DNA of 64,000 nt from Isoetes taiwanensis (GCA_021234155.1 JAJEKV010000032.1:5211835-5275834), one strand, 5' to 3'. Positions 23,391-33,679 are shown, counted from the first letter of the stretch. Notes: generated by a model from the sequence alone, not told the origin. Program-made: numbers and translations.

Positions 23391-23865
23391 TTAAGGGTTT
23401 GCGTAGGGATACATGACGGCATAGCGCACACTCTCACGCACAGCTCTGACGAGCTTGTAACGTGCCCAAGCCTGGATAATAACGGGTTGATAATCCCAAG
23501 TGGGGCTAATAATAAGAAGGTTGAAGAGCCTTCGCAGTGCGTAGAAGATTTGCCAGAGATGATCATTAGCATCCTCAAAAGCTTCATGTGGGGTCATATT
23601 CCAATAATCCCAAGTGCGAGAAAGGGTCCATTTCAGATCATCGTAAGCACGTTCTCGAAGGAGAGTAACTATTTCCATCCCCTTGTCAGGATCATAAGGT
23701 TGTTCCGGCACCCTAAGCTCCGCTGTCTCATCGTCAACTTCCCGTTCAGGATACTCGTTGTATCGTTCCCCATAGTCCTGTTCAGGAGGTCCCTGTTCAT
23801 CTCTCCTTATCTGGGATGTTATCCTATCTTCGTACTCCGCCAGTGTTTCTTCTGCAAAAGGCGGA
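23391..23865 (-). CDS. Element A small accessory ORF, function unknown
   Basis: An uninterrupted frame runs from a likely splice acceptor (CCTTTTGCAG, ending at about 23866) to a stop at 23391. It encodes about 157 residues: a very acidic first third (EREVDDETAE) followed by a helical, Trp/Tyr-rich part (DLKWTLSRTWDYWNM, RRLFNLLIISPTWDYQ). The first Met is at 23711. I recognise no domain. It lies between the accessory gene and gag in the same orientation, so it may be the last exon of the accessory gene or a gag-leader product. The acceptor suggests splicing, but I could not place a convincing donor upstream. Confidence 0.5.
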
Positions 23866-24043
23866 ATGAGTATATAATTCTAACAATTCCAGGAGGCTTA
23901 ATAACTTGTCATGGAAGAGACTTAGTCAAAAATTGTATTGGCATTATGTATTGGACTGATACAATAAAGAGAAATCACATCACGAGTAAGAACCATATTT
24001 TAAACAACAGTGATTTGAAAGGCAAAATTCATAACACAATAAT

Positions 24044-25424
24044 TTAGGAGCTGAATCCCTCATCTTCATCCATTGGCTGAGGAGGTGGACGATAACACAT
24101 CAAGGTGGCGCTGGGGCTAGCAACGAGGGCGGCTTGAGCTGCTGCCTCAGGTGGTAGACAGGTAGCCAAAGGTGCCGCCACAAGGAGGCGCATGCTAGTG
24201 CAGCCCGCCACGTCTCCCAACGCTGCTATAGCCAAATCTCTACGGACCAGAATAATAGTGGTGACACGATAATCAATCTTCTTATGGCCCGCTGAAGTAG
24301 ATATGGCTCGGAGCGCCCACCAAGAAGCTTCAGAAGATGGCCCTAAATTCTTGGAGAAGAACAGCACCTCTCCTTGGCGGAAAGCTGAGAGAAAGAATCG
24401 GGCCATATGGTTGCCCATTGCCCTAACTTGAGGGTCGGTGGAGGTCTCAGCTTCCTTCTCCAAGTCGATGGGGAGCTTCTCGTCTTCTTCTTCTTCCCTC
24501 TCATCCCTAAGGCTGACCTTGGTGTCCCAAAGGTCTTCCTCGTCTTGATCCCCCTCGCCCATAGTGATTTGCAGAGGCGGATCCCGAAGAAGAGACCGTG
24601 TCGGGGGCATAAATTGCTCTTACGGAGGCTGGGGGTGTCGGTTAGCAGAAATCTTGTGAAGTGACGAAAAGAGTCTCAACGGGCTCTTGCTCCTCGGGCC
24701 GATATGCCAATAAGCTCTCTACCTGTGTAGGTTGCACCACCGGTGTAGTGAAGTCGATGAAGTCATCTTGGCAATATTCCGCAAGATCATAGAGAACCTC
24801 TACTTTCCTGCGGACCCGATGGGAACATGGTGCGCCCACATGATATCGTCAAGGATTAGGTACTCTTGGTCATTCAAGAGTACTGTAGGGAGAAGGTTTA
24901 ACCCTTCAAGTTTCAGGCCCTACATTATTTTGGCGGGCTTACAGCAAGCTCCTTCCATCTCTAAAATCCTGCTCATCGGCGATTTAGGTCATCTTAAGGT
25001 CGAGGTAGAGGTGTAGAAGAACGCTTCGGCGGGGATCTCCTCATCCTCTATGTCTTGGTCCATAATGATGGCGGTCTTGCGAATCGAACCTCAAAACAAG
25101 TTTCCCGATCTATTGTGGCAATAGGGAGGTCAGTCCCTCGCCGTCTGATGCCCTTGATGACGTTACGGGCATGATCATCACCCCTAACATCTGGTGCAGG
25201 GTGTGGAAGTCAAGGTAAAGCTGCTCATCGTCATCATTACCAACGCATGCAGGCACAATCTCCTCTCCATAGAACTGAAGGAAGGCAGAATAATCTGGGT
25301 GGGCCTGCATGTTGGAGATAAGATCTACCTGCTGAAGCAGGTAGGGATGAAGAAGATCAAAGGGAACCGCAGGGTCCCAATGCTCTCCGTCCACATACCA
25401 CTGCTGCAGGGTTGGGCGAGCCAT
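24044..25424 (-). pseudogene. Element A accessory gene (shared with element B), frameshifted
   Basis: Starts MARPTLQQWYVDGEHWD at 25424, 80 bases below a TATA box. The first frame stops at 25110, and further pieces follow in other frames at 24642-24839 and 24044-24610. Visible features are an N-terminal segment around QQWYVDGEHW and a middle acidic stretch (REEEEDEKLP). Near 24340-24420 is MGNHMARFFLSAFRQGEVLF, followed by KKIDYRVTTIILVRRDLAIA. The last block aligns with RYYLPLLLDGRIAV ... NIDHVVLIKRAIALTIFDL in element B (48962-49160), so both elements carry a related gene. It is not gag or pol. I recognise no known family. An ATG at 25496 exists but lies downstream of the TATA within the likely leader, so 25424 is preferred. 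Confidence 0.55.
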
Positions 25425-25503
25425 GAGGAGTGAAGGCGCAAAGGAGGAGGAAGAAGGCGCTGGAACAAGAAGGAAAAATGAAACCCTAATGGCCAAAAAG
25501 GGG

Positions 25504-25510
25504 TTTTATA
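25504..25510 (-). promoter_or_regulatory. TATA box of element A accessory gene
   Basis: On the minus strand GTATAAAACCCC lies 80 bases before the MARPTLQQW start. It is followed by ATTAGGGTTTC and a CT-rich leader, typical of plant transcription starts. An internal promoter for an accessory gene is also seen in element B at 47749. Confidence 0.6.
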
Positions 25511-26043
25511 CTTTTGGGCACGTTTCCCCAAAATTATTATTAATATTACTAGTAATGGTGCCCAGCGTTGCTGGGCATAAGTTTAAAGTATGCAAATCTT
25601 TTGACTGCAATGGGAAATGCGTGCAGTAATAATCCAATCTTTGTAACCTATTATTATGACAAAAATTCTAAAGATTTAACAACGTTTAAAAGCTTCTTTG
25701 TGTTAGATAGTGTTGCATTAAATATCTCCTCTAGAGCTTTGAATAGAACAACACGGTGCGTGTTCATAGGAAACCTGAGTGGGAGTATGATTTTTTATCT
25801 GAGCAGGTTTTGAGGTGAGGTTGTACTCTTCGTGAGGTTGGGCATAAGTTGAGACATTGTAAATGATGGAGTTATCATCCTCAGTATAGATAAAGATCAT
25901 AGCTACATGCTCAAAATGTTATGGCGAAATACTAACGTCAAAATATTAATTCAAAATTTAGTATGTGAATATTTTCCGACTGTACGATAATGTCAATGCT
26001 AGTGCTGTTACTATTACGGTATCACTTTAGCAAAGCATAATGT

Positions 26044-26201
26044 CGCCTTACATTTGAATACTATGGTCCTAACTTTTCTAGCCTTACATTTGGATATTAT
26101 GGTCCAAATTTTTATGGCCTTGTTTACTTAGGCAAAGTTGGAATCATGTTATGATAGAACTAAACTGCCTTACACTTAGATAATTACGGTCCAATCTTGA
26201 T
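26044..26201 (+). repeat. Three diverged copies of a ~36-bp motif
   Basis: GCCTTACATTTGAATACTATGGTCC and relatives begin at about 26044, 26080 and 26167, just upstream of the kinase fragment. A separate ~40-base block, TTAGGCAAAGTTGGAATC ... ATGATAGAAC (26127-26160), recurs directly after the kinase stop at 26690-26722, so the kinase segment is bracketed by direct repeats. Confidence 0.6.
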
Positions 26202-26691
26202 TTATATTCTAATCAAGCAAAGAGATGATGAGAGACTCCTTATAAAGCTAGCTGACTTTGGTATTTCAAAATCAAATTTTTGGACTGGTTTACATACCAA
26301 CATGGCAGGCACATTACGATACATGGCTCCAGAAATGCTAATAAGAAGACCTCTTCAAATGTTACAAGAGCCTCCAGAATGGAAGAACATGTACAACTCT
26401 AGTGTAGATGTCTATAGTTTTGCAATAGTGTGCTCTCAAATCCTCACCGGAGAATCTTGGGATAACGTAGTCATGAAATCGGCTAACATATTGAAAGAAG
26501 TGAAGCAGATACAAGGTGAGCTAAAAAGCAAATTGTTGGTGCAAAAGGGCATTCCTGGCATGCTAAAAGATTTGTTAGTTAGCTGTTGGGAAGAGGAGGG
26601 AAAGAAGCGTCCCACCTTTGAAAACATTTGCGAACAGCTGTGGATTATCAAGGAAGAGCTTTTGATTTGGAAATACGACAGCTTTACCTAG
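26197..26691 (+). pseudogene. Protein kinase C-lobe fragment inside the Helitron
   Basis: The 164-codon frame encodes the second half of a Ser/Thr-type kinase domain. It has LIKLADFGISKS (the DFG metal-binding loop), then MAGTLRYMAPEML (activation segment and APE). SSVDVYSFAIVCSQILTGE (the helix F Asp) and CWEEEGKKRPTFENICEQL (the conserved Arg of helix H-I) follow. It stops shortly after the domain. The start is abrupt: ILIKQRDDERLL is what normally follows HRDLKxxN, but the catalytic loop and the entire N-lobe are missing, so no active kinase can be made. The intact frame suggests recent capture. The subfamily resembles plant receptor-like or RAF-like kinases; I cannot say which. Confidence 0.85.
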
Positions 26692-26727
26692 GCAAAGTTA
26701 GAAACCCATTAATGATAGAACCAAGTC

Positions 26728-28369
26728 ACTGTTGACACTCGACAATATCATGCATTTGAATTGAATAGTACATTCTACGCAGTTTGTTATCTATATAAGT
26801 AGGTCTAGCATTAAATTAAGCACCATTCTAAGTCCCCCAAACCATTGGAAAAAGTAGACCACTTTGTTTGATGTGGCAATGTCATTATTTACTGTGTGAA
26901 CATAATACAATGGCAGAACAGGCAATCAACAGCCAAGATAATAAAAAGTTGTTCATTTTGATGTTCTCATGTACTAAAAGTTTGCTTCTCTATCTTGTCC
27001 AATCCTACTATCATAGCACTCCACGATATGACATTATGGGCATGTATCAAATTGAGAAAATGGCAAGCACGTTGTATGTTCCCCACCTACAATAAATACT
27101 TATTGTACATATACTGCAATCACGCTCTAAAGAACAGGAGCTCATTCTTCTCCATTTCAATTAACTATGGGATTAATCTTTGCTCGATTCATGTATAACA
27201 AATGGTGAAACATTCTGCCATAACTTTGCAAAACTCAAATGGCTGATCTCAATGCGTTCAGCATTTTACTATTCCAATGTTAGTGTCTCATGTGAATCTA
27301 TTATCTATTATGAACTCTTAAAATTTGATTGTGGTGTCATAGCATTCACGTTTGTCAAAAAAGAAATGGCCTATGGCTCTTACCTCTTATGAAGAGAATC
27401 ATGTGCTAATTGACAGAAGTTTTATGTGATCGCCTTAGCTTTGCATTAATAGCAAGTAAGATATGTACTGAAATACTGACAAAATGGAATCAGGTAAAAC
27501 AATGGATTTAAGTTTACTTTTTCTACGAATAAATTTGCACGCAACCCTCAAGAAACCTCTGTTACTCTTCAGAATGTTTATATACGCATCCAAACATCTT
27601 TACATAGTCTAGATGCATGCATCTTGCCTCACAAATCTTACGCCATATATGAGCAGAAACAGACCTCCCAATAAATTTTAACATGTTAATCTTTGCTCTA
27701 TCAAAGTTGAAACATCTTCCAACCATAGTTCAAAAGGTGCTGGCTCATCTGCACCATATATCTGGAGACTACTCCAGCACATCACCATGAAGGGCATCGC
27801 CTCCTCAATTGTGTGCTTTAGATCCGCTCAAATGTGTTTCCAAATTGCTAAAAACAGGCTCTGTCTACAAACTTTATCACAATTGATAAATTTTGTACCA
27901 AACTTTAGGCACCCATAGACATTGAAGGCCATAGAAACCAGCCTCAAATTTCCTTATTCACAATGGCTTCATGCTGCCCAAGCCAAAAAGAATTCTGTAA
28001 CTGAGGTACAAATTTATCACAATTGTGCAAAATTGGTTGATAACATGGTTCAGGATTTGCAGATTCTTTAGAAATGTTGAAGATTTATCGGAACCCATGT
28101 TTATACAATATGATATAAAGATGTGTATGATCTCAACAAAATGAGCTTATATGTTAAGCAATATCTTAAGCCCATTATATGAATATAATAAAGTAATGAC
28201 ATGTCATACCAGCAGATCACTATATGTAATGTTTCTAAGCTAGCTGCAGTACCCATTCTTCAGTGATCTGCATATATTTGTTGTATGTATCATTGGTATT
28301 GCTCTGTATCACTTGCATCTCAAATGGGAAATTGTATATGACAACCTCTAAAGCAATACATCTGAGTAT
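26728..28369. other. Helitron interior without recognised gene
   Basis: AT-rich sequence between the kinase fragment and the second captured gene. No domain or RNA gene seen; possibly captured intron or intergenic DNA. Confidence 0.4.
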
Positions 28370-29740
28370 CTAGGCTAGCAAGTGAAAGTCGCTTAAGCAT
28401 GGGTTTGGAACGAAAGAACTCAAAAGCTGACATCCGCACCTCCACCTGCAGTAAATATTCCACATCCTTACATGGCAAAAATTGAAGCAATAACTGCAGA
28501 CTGCACTGGGTTCATCTAATAGAAAGGCAGCAATTCTAGAAACTACATGAAGGATCAAATGGCAGCTCCAGGAACTCACCTGCATAGTGGAATTCGAGGT
28601 TGTTTGTCTACTGCATAAAGGAATGGAAAATGCCTTGTTTGCTGCACAAAAGAGATCAGAGATTACCTGTTTGCAGTTTGTAAATGCATGCAAGTGATTG
28701 GCAATTTCGGACTTTGCATGCCAAAACGAATTGCAAAGGGTCTGCTCATGCAAGAAACAGAATTGAACTTAGCCATTTTGAAATTCAGAAATTGTCTGTC
28801 TGGTGAGTCCTTTTCACCTAAAGAACTACCCAATGGATCTGCAAACATAGTGTATAACCACTTTTTTCAGGGCGTAAAGCATGGCAGTCTCCAATAAGCC
28901 TGACTCGCCAAGTACTCCTTTCTTTGGACCCATCTAGATTTACCTTGCCCATTCATGTTTTGCAAATCACGGGCTGCAAATCCTAGGATGATCTTGCTCT
29001 CCATACTATATAATACATATAAAATGTTAGACTTTTGCATGAAATGATTTACATTAGGCGATTAACTAAAAACTTGATCTTTCCATGCTTCCACATTTTG
29101 TGTGCATGTTTTAGTTATATATATGCAAATCTGCATAAGCAGACCTTTCTTGGATGCTTGATGTCAACAGGGGTATTTATATAACAAAGAAGAATAAATG
29201 AGCAAAGCTTTAAAATCGCATACCTTGTAACAATCTGTCATGTGGGCTTCATATGCTCTGCTTTAATCCTTGTTTCCCAAGGAGGTTGGGCACAAAACCC
29301 TCTGCACAAAACCCAAATTATTTAGATAGCAAAAAATCCGAAATGAAGCCTTGAGAATAAACTTCGGGACTTGAGATATCTTTGCCTTCAAAATTGGAGC
29401 ATCACGAATGGCTGCCAGATCCTTGCTTGCTCGCCAAGCAAACCCAATCATATTCATGATTTTAGGATTTAATCTGATTTTAGAATTTAGAGAAACTCAA
29501 AATCATACATTTACCTCTTCTTGCCACAACTCTCTGGAGACTTCAAAAAATTAGCTTCGACCCTGCATAAATTACAACCAAAACTTATTACAATTCCCAT
29601 GCTCAAGTTTTAAATTCTGCATATCCAAGCTTCCTAATTGGCGTTTCCTTTGCTTTGTCCAGCAAAACCTGATAGACATCACAGCAATGGGCACACGCAG
29701 GAGGTCTACCGGAAGCAGAGCCAGACAAATCCGACGCCAT
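28370..29740 (-). pseudogene. Captured multi-exon host gene fragment, unrecognised
   Basis: On the minus strand an ATG at 29740 opens MASDLSGSASGRPPACAHCC. Separate exon-like pieces with proper splice signals follow. One is 29515-29562 (TTTATGCAG acceptor, GTAAATG donor, encoding EANFLKSPESCGKKR). Another is 28667-28838 (TTTGCAG acceptor, GTAATC donor, encoding GEKDSPDRQFLNFKM and IRFGMQSPKLPI). Short downstream pieces end at a GTGAGT donor near 28580 and follow an ACTGCAG acceptor near 28448. The pattern is that of a real plant gene with small exons. I recognise no family, and the first frame runs to a stop before a donor. Its orientation is that of the Helitron. Confidence 0.5.
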
Positions 29741-30003
29741 CGCCACTTACTTTGTATTTTAGGGTAAAAAAAGTGGTGAGTTTCTTAGATCTGAACCGTT
29801 TAACTTTTAACTAAAATTTGGGTCGTTGGATCTAGGGCTGGGTCCAACACTTACAGAATAACTTTATAATATAAGATTGTTTATTTAATAATATTTATAT
29901 ATTTTTTTCAAAAAAAAGTATTTTTTTGTATTCACAAACCCAAGAATGGGGCTAGTACATCGATAAATTACAAAATTTATACAACGAGAATACGAGCGCC
30001 TAA

Positions 30004-30418
30004 TCATCTAAAATCCCCTCGGATCCTTCGTGCCAAGTGAAGGTCCTTGGGCATAATAGTGACCCGCTTCGCATGTATGGCGCACAAGTTGGCGTCACTC
30101 AAAAGCTCAATCAGGTACGCCTCGGCAGCCTCTTGTAATGCAAGGACCGCAAAGCTTGAAACCGCAAGTCGGTCTTGAATTCTGGCGATCTCCCTTGCGA
30201 GTCGAATTTGGAAGGGAAGCCGGCGGATCAATGGCTCCGGTAGTCTTCGATACTTGCGTATCTCAGAAGAGCTACCGTGCGGTCGATACACAATGGGGCT
30301 TCAGCGGCTTAAGGGTCGCCTTGGCGGCCGGAATGGATTTACCGCTTTGTCAAAGGATGCTTGGTGCGCTCCGCGATCGACTCCTTTCTCGAGCGATGTC
30401 TTCTTGGCGTCGTGGCAT
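30004..30418 (-). pseudogene. Histone H3 gene carried by element A
   Basis: The last 96 codons (30289 to TGA at 30004-30006) are open and encode an H3 histone fold. EIRKY begins the alphaN helix; LIRRLPFQ and REIA form helix alpha1; [13 protein letters not shown] is alpha2. [16 protein letters not shown] and [10 protein letters not shown] (30090-30007) are loop 2, alpha3 and the end, nearly identical to canonical H3. Two short stretches are out of register with H3: one before PEPLIRR, one around [12 protein letters not shown]. Each is restored to H3-like sequence by paired one-base indels. Upstream, KPH near 30307-30315 and a basic RTK...RKS-like tail near 30330-30370 are in other frames; an ATG lies at 30416-30418. 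Length equals ordinary H3 (about 136 codons). It has no introns and lies in sense orientation between leader and accessory gene. Confidence 0.9.
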
Positions 30419-30840
30419 CTGTTGTGTCGGGTCTTGTAGTTCACCCCACCCCTAACCGGTCTAGATTTGGTCCTTTTCGGTCTCCGGTTACCCGCCCCGG
30501 TCGGCTAGCGTGGGTTGGCCCGCTTGGTTCACATCAGCGGGGGTTTGTGCGGGATTCGACGTTACGGCGCACCTAGGCCTGCTGTCTATCATCAAAATTT
30601 TTTCTTCTTTGCTCCTCCTGGCGATGGCCTAGCTGCCCTTCTGCTTCGTGCTCTGGCTGGCGGCTATGGAGGTCTTAGCCTTCTTTACGGGCGCTCTGTT
30701 CTTCAGCCACGGCCTCTCTCTCGAGGCAGCTTGGAGTGCAGCCGGGGCAATCTCGATTATGATACCGGTCGGCCGTGCCGCATATCTTCTTGGATGGATT
30801 CTAGATGGCAGGGCGAAACCGGTCGGAACATTTTCAAAAA
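30419..30840 (-). other. Basic, frame-broken stretch upstream of element A H3
   Basis: In element orientation this contains short open pieces rich in Lys and Arg, for example NRAPVKKAKTS near 30670-30700, and no convincing domain. It could be a decayed N-terminal extension of the H3 (element B has a long charged insertion in the tail) or a leader between two genes. Confidence 0.35.
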
Positions 30841-30879
30841 TGAAGCTATTGAGGCTTTCATTCCAAGAAAGGTGGGAAG

Positions 30880-31314
30880 GTTAAAGTATTCTTGGTAGGT
30901 AAGTATCGACCCCTCCCAAATAGTAAAAGCGATCCATCCTTAGGTCCGTGGGCGGCTTTATCTGGTGCAAGTCTTCTAGGCGGGCGGATGCATGATCCTC
31001 GAGCTTCGTTCGACTAAGCTCCACAGGGGTCTTCATCGAGGTCCCGCCAAAGGTAAAAACTTCACCCTTGCCCATGCACGGTGCAGGCTGCTCCACAAGA
31101 GTGTAGTCACCGCCCGGCCGTTCAACTTGAGGAGGAACCGCTCGTTGAAGTGGAAGATAGGGTAGGGACTCTCGACCCTCGACAAAATCTTGGACAAAAA
31201 AGATTGAGGATGGTATCTATCATTGGGTCCTCGTCCCTAGATGCTTTCGACTAAGGCAGACAAACAAGCGATATACATTCGGTTTCTTGGATCTACGGTC
31301 AGCAGGCGCGGCAT
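30880..31314 (-). pseudogene. Element A first ORF, unknown, frameshifted
   Basis: From an ATG at 31314 (MPRLLTVDPRNRMYIACL) the coding-like signal moves through frames to KILSRVESPYPIFHFNERFL and then to the open frame 30881-31096. That frame encodes GKGEVFTFGGTSMKTPVELS and MDRFYYLGGVDTYLPRIL before a stop. Composition and codon use look like protein, not random sequence. I recognise no family. It is in sense with H3 and gag and is the most 5' gene-like segment of the element. Confidence 0.4.
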
Positions 31315-32006
31315 GTCGTGCCAGCGAGGGAACAACAAGGGAAAAAGGAAAAAAGGAGGCTCAAGCAAGGCGGAACGGCGCTAAAGAGGGGTCGAGGGCA
31401 CCGGGTGTAGAACAAGTGTAAAGGGGCGTGGAGGTCGGCTATGGCGGAATTGGAGCTTAGGTCCGTGGTTATGGCGGAAAAAGGTGCTCAGAGAAAACAC
31501 ACGCCCAAAAAGATACTTCAAAATTCAAATTTTAACTTTTGACTTTTTATTAAAATTTTTTTAAAAAAAATATATTTTTTTTTTTTTTAAAATTTAAACA
31601 GGCGCGTATAAAATCTGTAGCGACCGTATAAGAGGCCGGCGTGCTTATCTCGCGTTTTATTTTCAAAAAAAACACCCTCGGATCGTCGGCGCCTTTTTTG
31701 TTTTTTTTGACTTTTTGTCCGTTTTGCCTCGGGAGACGTGCCCCCTAGGGTATTTGAGAGGTGCCCGATCCATTGGAGCCGTTTTCGCCTTCGTCCGAGC
31801 TACCTATAAAAAGTTATGGCTCCTCGAAACTTGGGTCCTCCAGGCGGCCTAGACTTCCTTAGAAATTACAGTCTATTACCTTAACCTAGCACTAAATCAA
31901 ACATGAAAGACTTAAACAATTACTCTTGCTTAATTCTCTCTCCTAACTACCGAACTAACGAGTTAGGGTTTGGTCAGTGCTATGATTTCGAGTAACCGAA
32001 ATCACG
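31315..32006 (-). other. Element A leader between primer site and first ORF
   Basis: About 700 bases without a gene. It holds a long A/T homopolymer region near 31540-31590 and CT-rich leader-like sequence near 31330-31400. The length is unusual for an LTR retrotransposon leader. Confidence 0.5.
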
Positions 32007-32018
32007 GCTCTGATACCA
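32007..32018 (-). other. Primer-binding site of element A (tRNA-iMet)
   Basis: On the minus strand TGGTATCAGAGC lies one base inside the 5' LTR. This is the complement of the 3' end of initiator tRNA-Met, the usual primer for plant Ty3/gypsy and Ty1/copia elements. Confidence 0.95.
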
Positions 32019-32019
32019 C

Positions 32020-33674
32020 TGTGACGCTCCCCAACATATACTCGACCCCGTGGTATACATACGGGGACTTTCCCCTCCCATGGCGACCAACTCGCCATGA
32101 GCAGGGCCCTCCGTCTATTTCGAGCCATCTATAATATGATGCCCGAAAGAAGGACACGAAGGGGTCATTCGGCCCACGCCTTCAATGGGGCTCCTACGTC
32201 GCGGAAGCGTGAATACAAGGGTTAGCACACAGCATAAATCACATATAAATAACCACCACGAAGGGTGGCATATCCATCCAAGTACCAACGGCAAAGAATA
32301 TGCATCTAAACCTAGGAAAACACCCCAAACCCATGGTTCTACCCCGGTTCAGACTCCAGTGAGGATCGACTGACGGCTAGGCCTCAAGAGATCAGCAGAC
32401 CGAATCTTGACATGGCGTTGGCTGGCATAGAACATTGGCTAGGGTTGTCCACTCCATCCGCCCCTCCTGTGCACACTTTGCAGATGGGTCAATTCACGCT
32501 ATGGCGTCGCTATAGCCTTCCGGAGACGCAGGCTCGAGGCATCACCCTGCTGAGCCTACTCCAGGGTTCATGAAGTCCCGGTCCGATGAGGCGGGTCGAG
32601 GCGTCCCCTTCGAGAATCCGCGGTGGCTCCATGGGCGAGCTAGAGAATACGTGCCGCATCAGCGACCCCATCCGTGCAGACTTACTGCGCCCTAAATCTA
32701 CTCAAAGTGCAAAGGTGCTCCATACGGATCACACCTTCCCACCCGAGGGAGTGTCAGACCCATACCCGCCCCCTCGTGGCCAGGCTATCGGGTCTAGCTT
32801 CGCTATAGGATCAGGTCTAGCTTCGCTATAGGAGTCCCAGGAGCCTTTTATGTTAGGTGCAAGACCCCACCTCCCACTTCACCATTTGTGTTCCTTGTGC
32901 GGTGCTAAGCCATTACCATAGCATCTATGACCCGGTGGGCTCTTGTGCACAGCCGCATTTAACGGGATAATCTGAGGGCTCTATCTAGGAGCATACTACA
33001 ATAAATAGCCTCAGAGGTCTCTACCCCCCTTAATTCCCCATTTCCAGAGTAACACTAGGCTAACAACCACCAATCCATCCATTACAAGCAAAACCAGAAT
33101 CGAAATATATAGAGAACCTACCTTTACAATCAAGGGTTAGTTCCTACGGTAAACCGCAGAGAGAAATAGACCAACAACCCAAACGGGGTGCCCAATAGAG
33201 GGCTATCCTAGAATTCACAACTACACTAGCCACCCACCACAATGTTTACCGGCTCGACCCGTTGTCGTTGGGGATCTCCATCTTCTTGGTCTTGGTGTTC
33301 AACTTGTGTAAGAAGGGTGGCGTCCAATTGCTCAAGGTGGCGCTCAGCTCTGGTCACAAGGGTGGCGCTCCACTGCTCAAGGTGAGTTGTGGCTGATATG
33401 GGGGTGGTGATCCACCCTATTGACCCCAATTAGCATTATCATGCTAACCAATCGAGGGTGGCCACGTGGCGCCTTCCCAAACCATAATTAGCTTAATTAT
33501 GGTTTTTAAATATTAGTTCCTTAATTATAGGTTATTATTGTCAAAAATTAGCATAGCTAATTTAATCCCTTTTAAGTGAACCACCTAGGTTCCCATACCC
33601 CATGTGGCGTATGTATCCTTGGTGACGTGTCAACATATTTATACTTATACCGTATAAATACTCGGAACGTCACA
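32020..33674 (-). repeat. Element A 5' LTR
   Basis: Matches 16139-17775 over its whole length with scattered substitutions and short indels. One is a duplicated GGTCTAGCTTCGCTATAGGA block near 32797-32830 absent from the other LTR. Ends are TGTGACG and CGTCACA. The CCTCA duplication follows at 33675-33679. Confidence 0.95.
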
Positions 33675-33679
33675 CCTCA

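Larger units (their letters stand above)
25549..29876 (-). mobile_element. Non-autonomous gene-capturing Helitron nested in element A
   Basis: On the minus strand the 5' end is TCTTATATTATAAAG at 29876, preceded by A. The 3' end is CTAG at 25552-25549, followed by T. Six bases before CTAG is a hairpin with an 8-bp perfect stem, TGCCCAGCAACGCTGGGCA (25559-25577). TC start, hairpin plus CTRR end and insertion between A and T without target duplication are the Helitron hallmarks. The 4328-bp body has no Rep-helicase but holds two unrelated host gene fragments in opposite orientation (a kinase C-lobe and a multi-exon gene), the classic content of Helitrons. It splits the H3 gene from the accessory gene of element A. 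Confidence 0.8.
16139..33674 (-). mobile_element. Element A: 17.5-kb Ty3/gypsy chromovirus carrying histone H3 and accessory genes
   Basis: This is a complete LTR retrotransposon in minus orientation. In its own 5' to 3' order it has: LTR (32020-33674), primer site, long leader, unknown ORF (30880-31314), histone H3 (30004-30418), a nested Helitron (25549-29876), accessory gene (24044-25424), small ORF (23391-23865), gag, protease, reverse transcriptase, RNase H, integrase, chromodomain, polypurine tract and LTR (16139-17775). The internal region of about 14.2 kb (about 9.9 kb without the Helitron) is far longer than the roughly 5 kb usual for the superfamily; the excess is accessory genes and leader. 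The pol frame has only two stops, both explicable as C-to-T changes, so insertion is not very old. The LTRs differ by scattered substitutions and small indels. Confidence 0.95.

Noticed and set aside
26197-26691. Functional kinase gene
   Set aside because: The N-lobe, the glycine loop, the catalytic Lys and the HRD loop are all absent, and it lies inside a Helitron.
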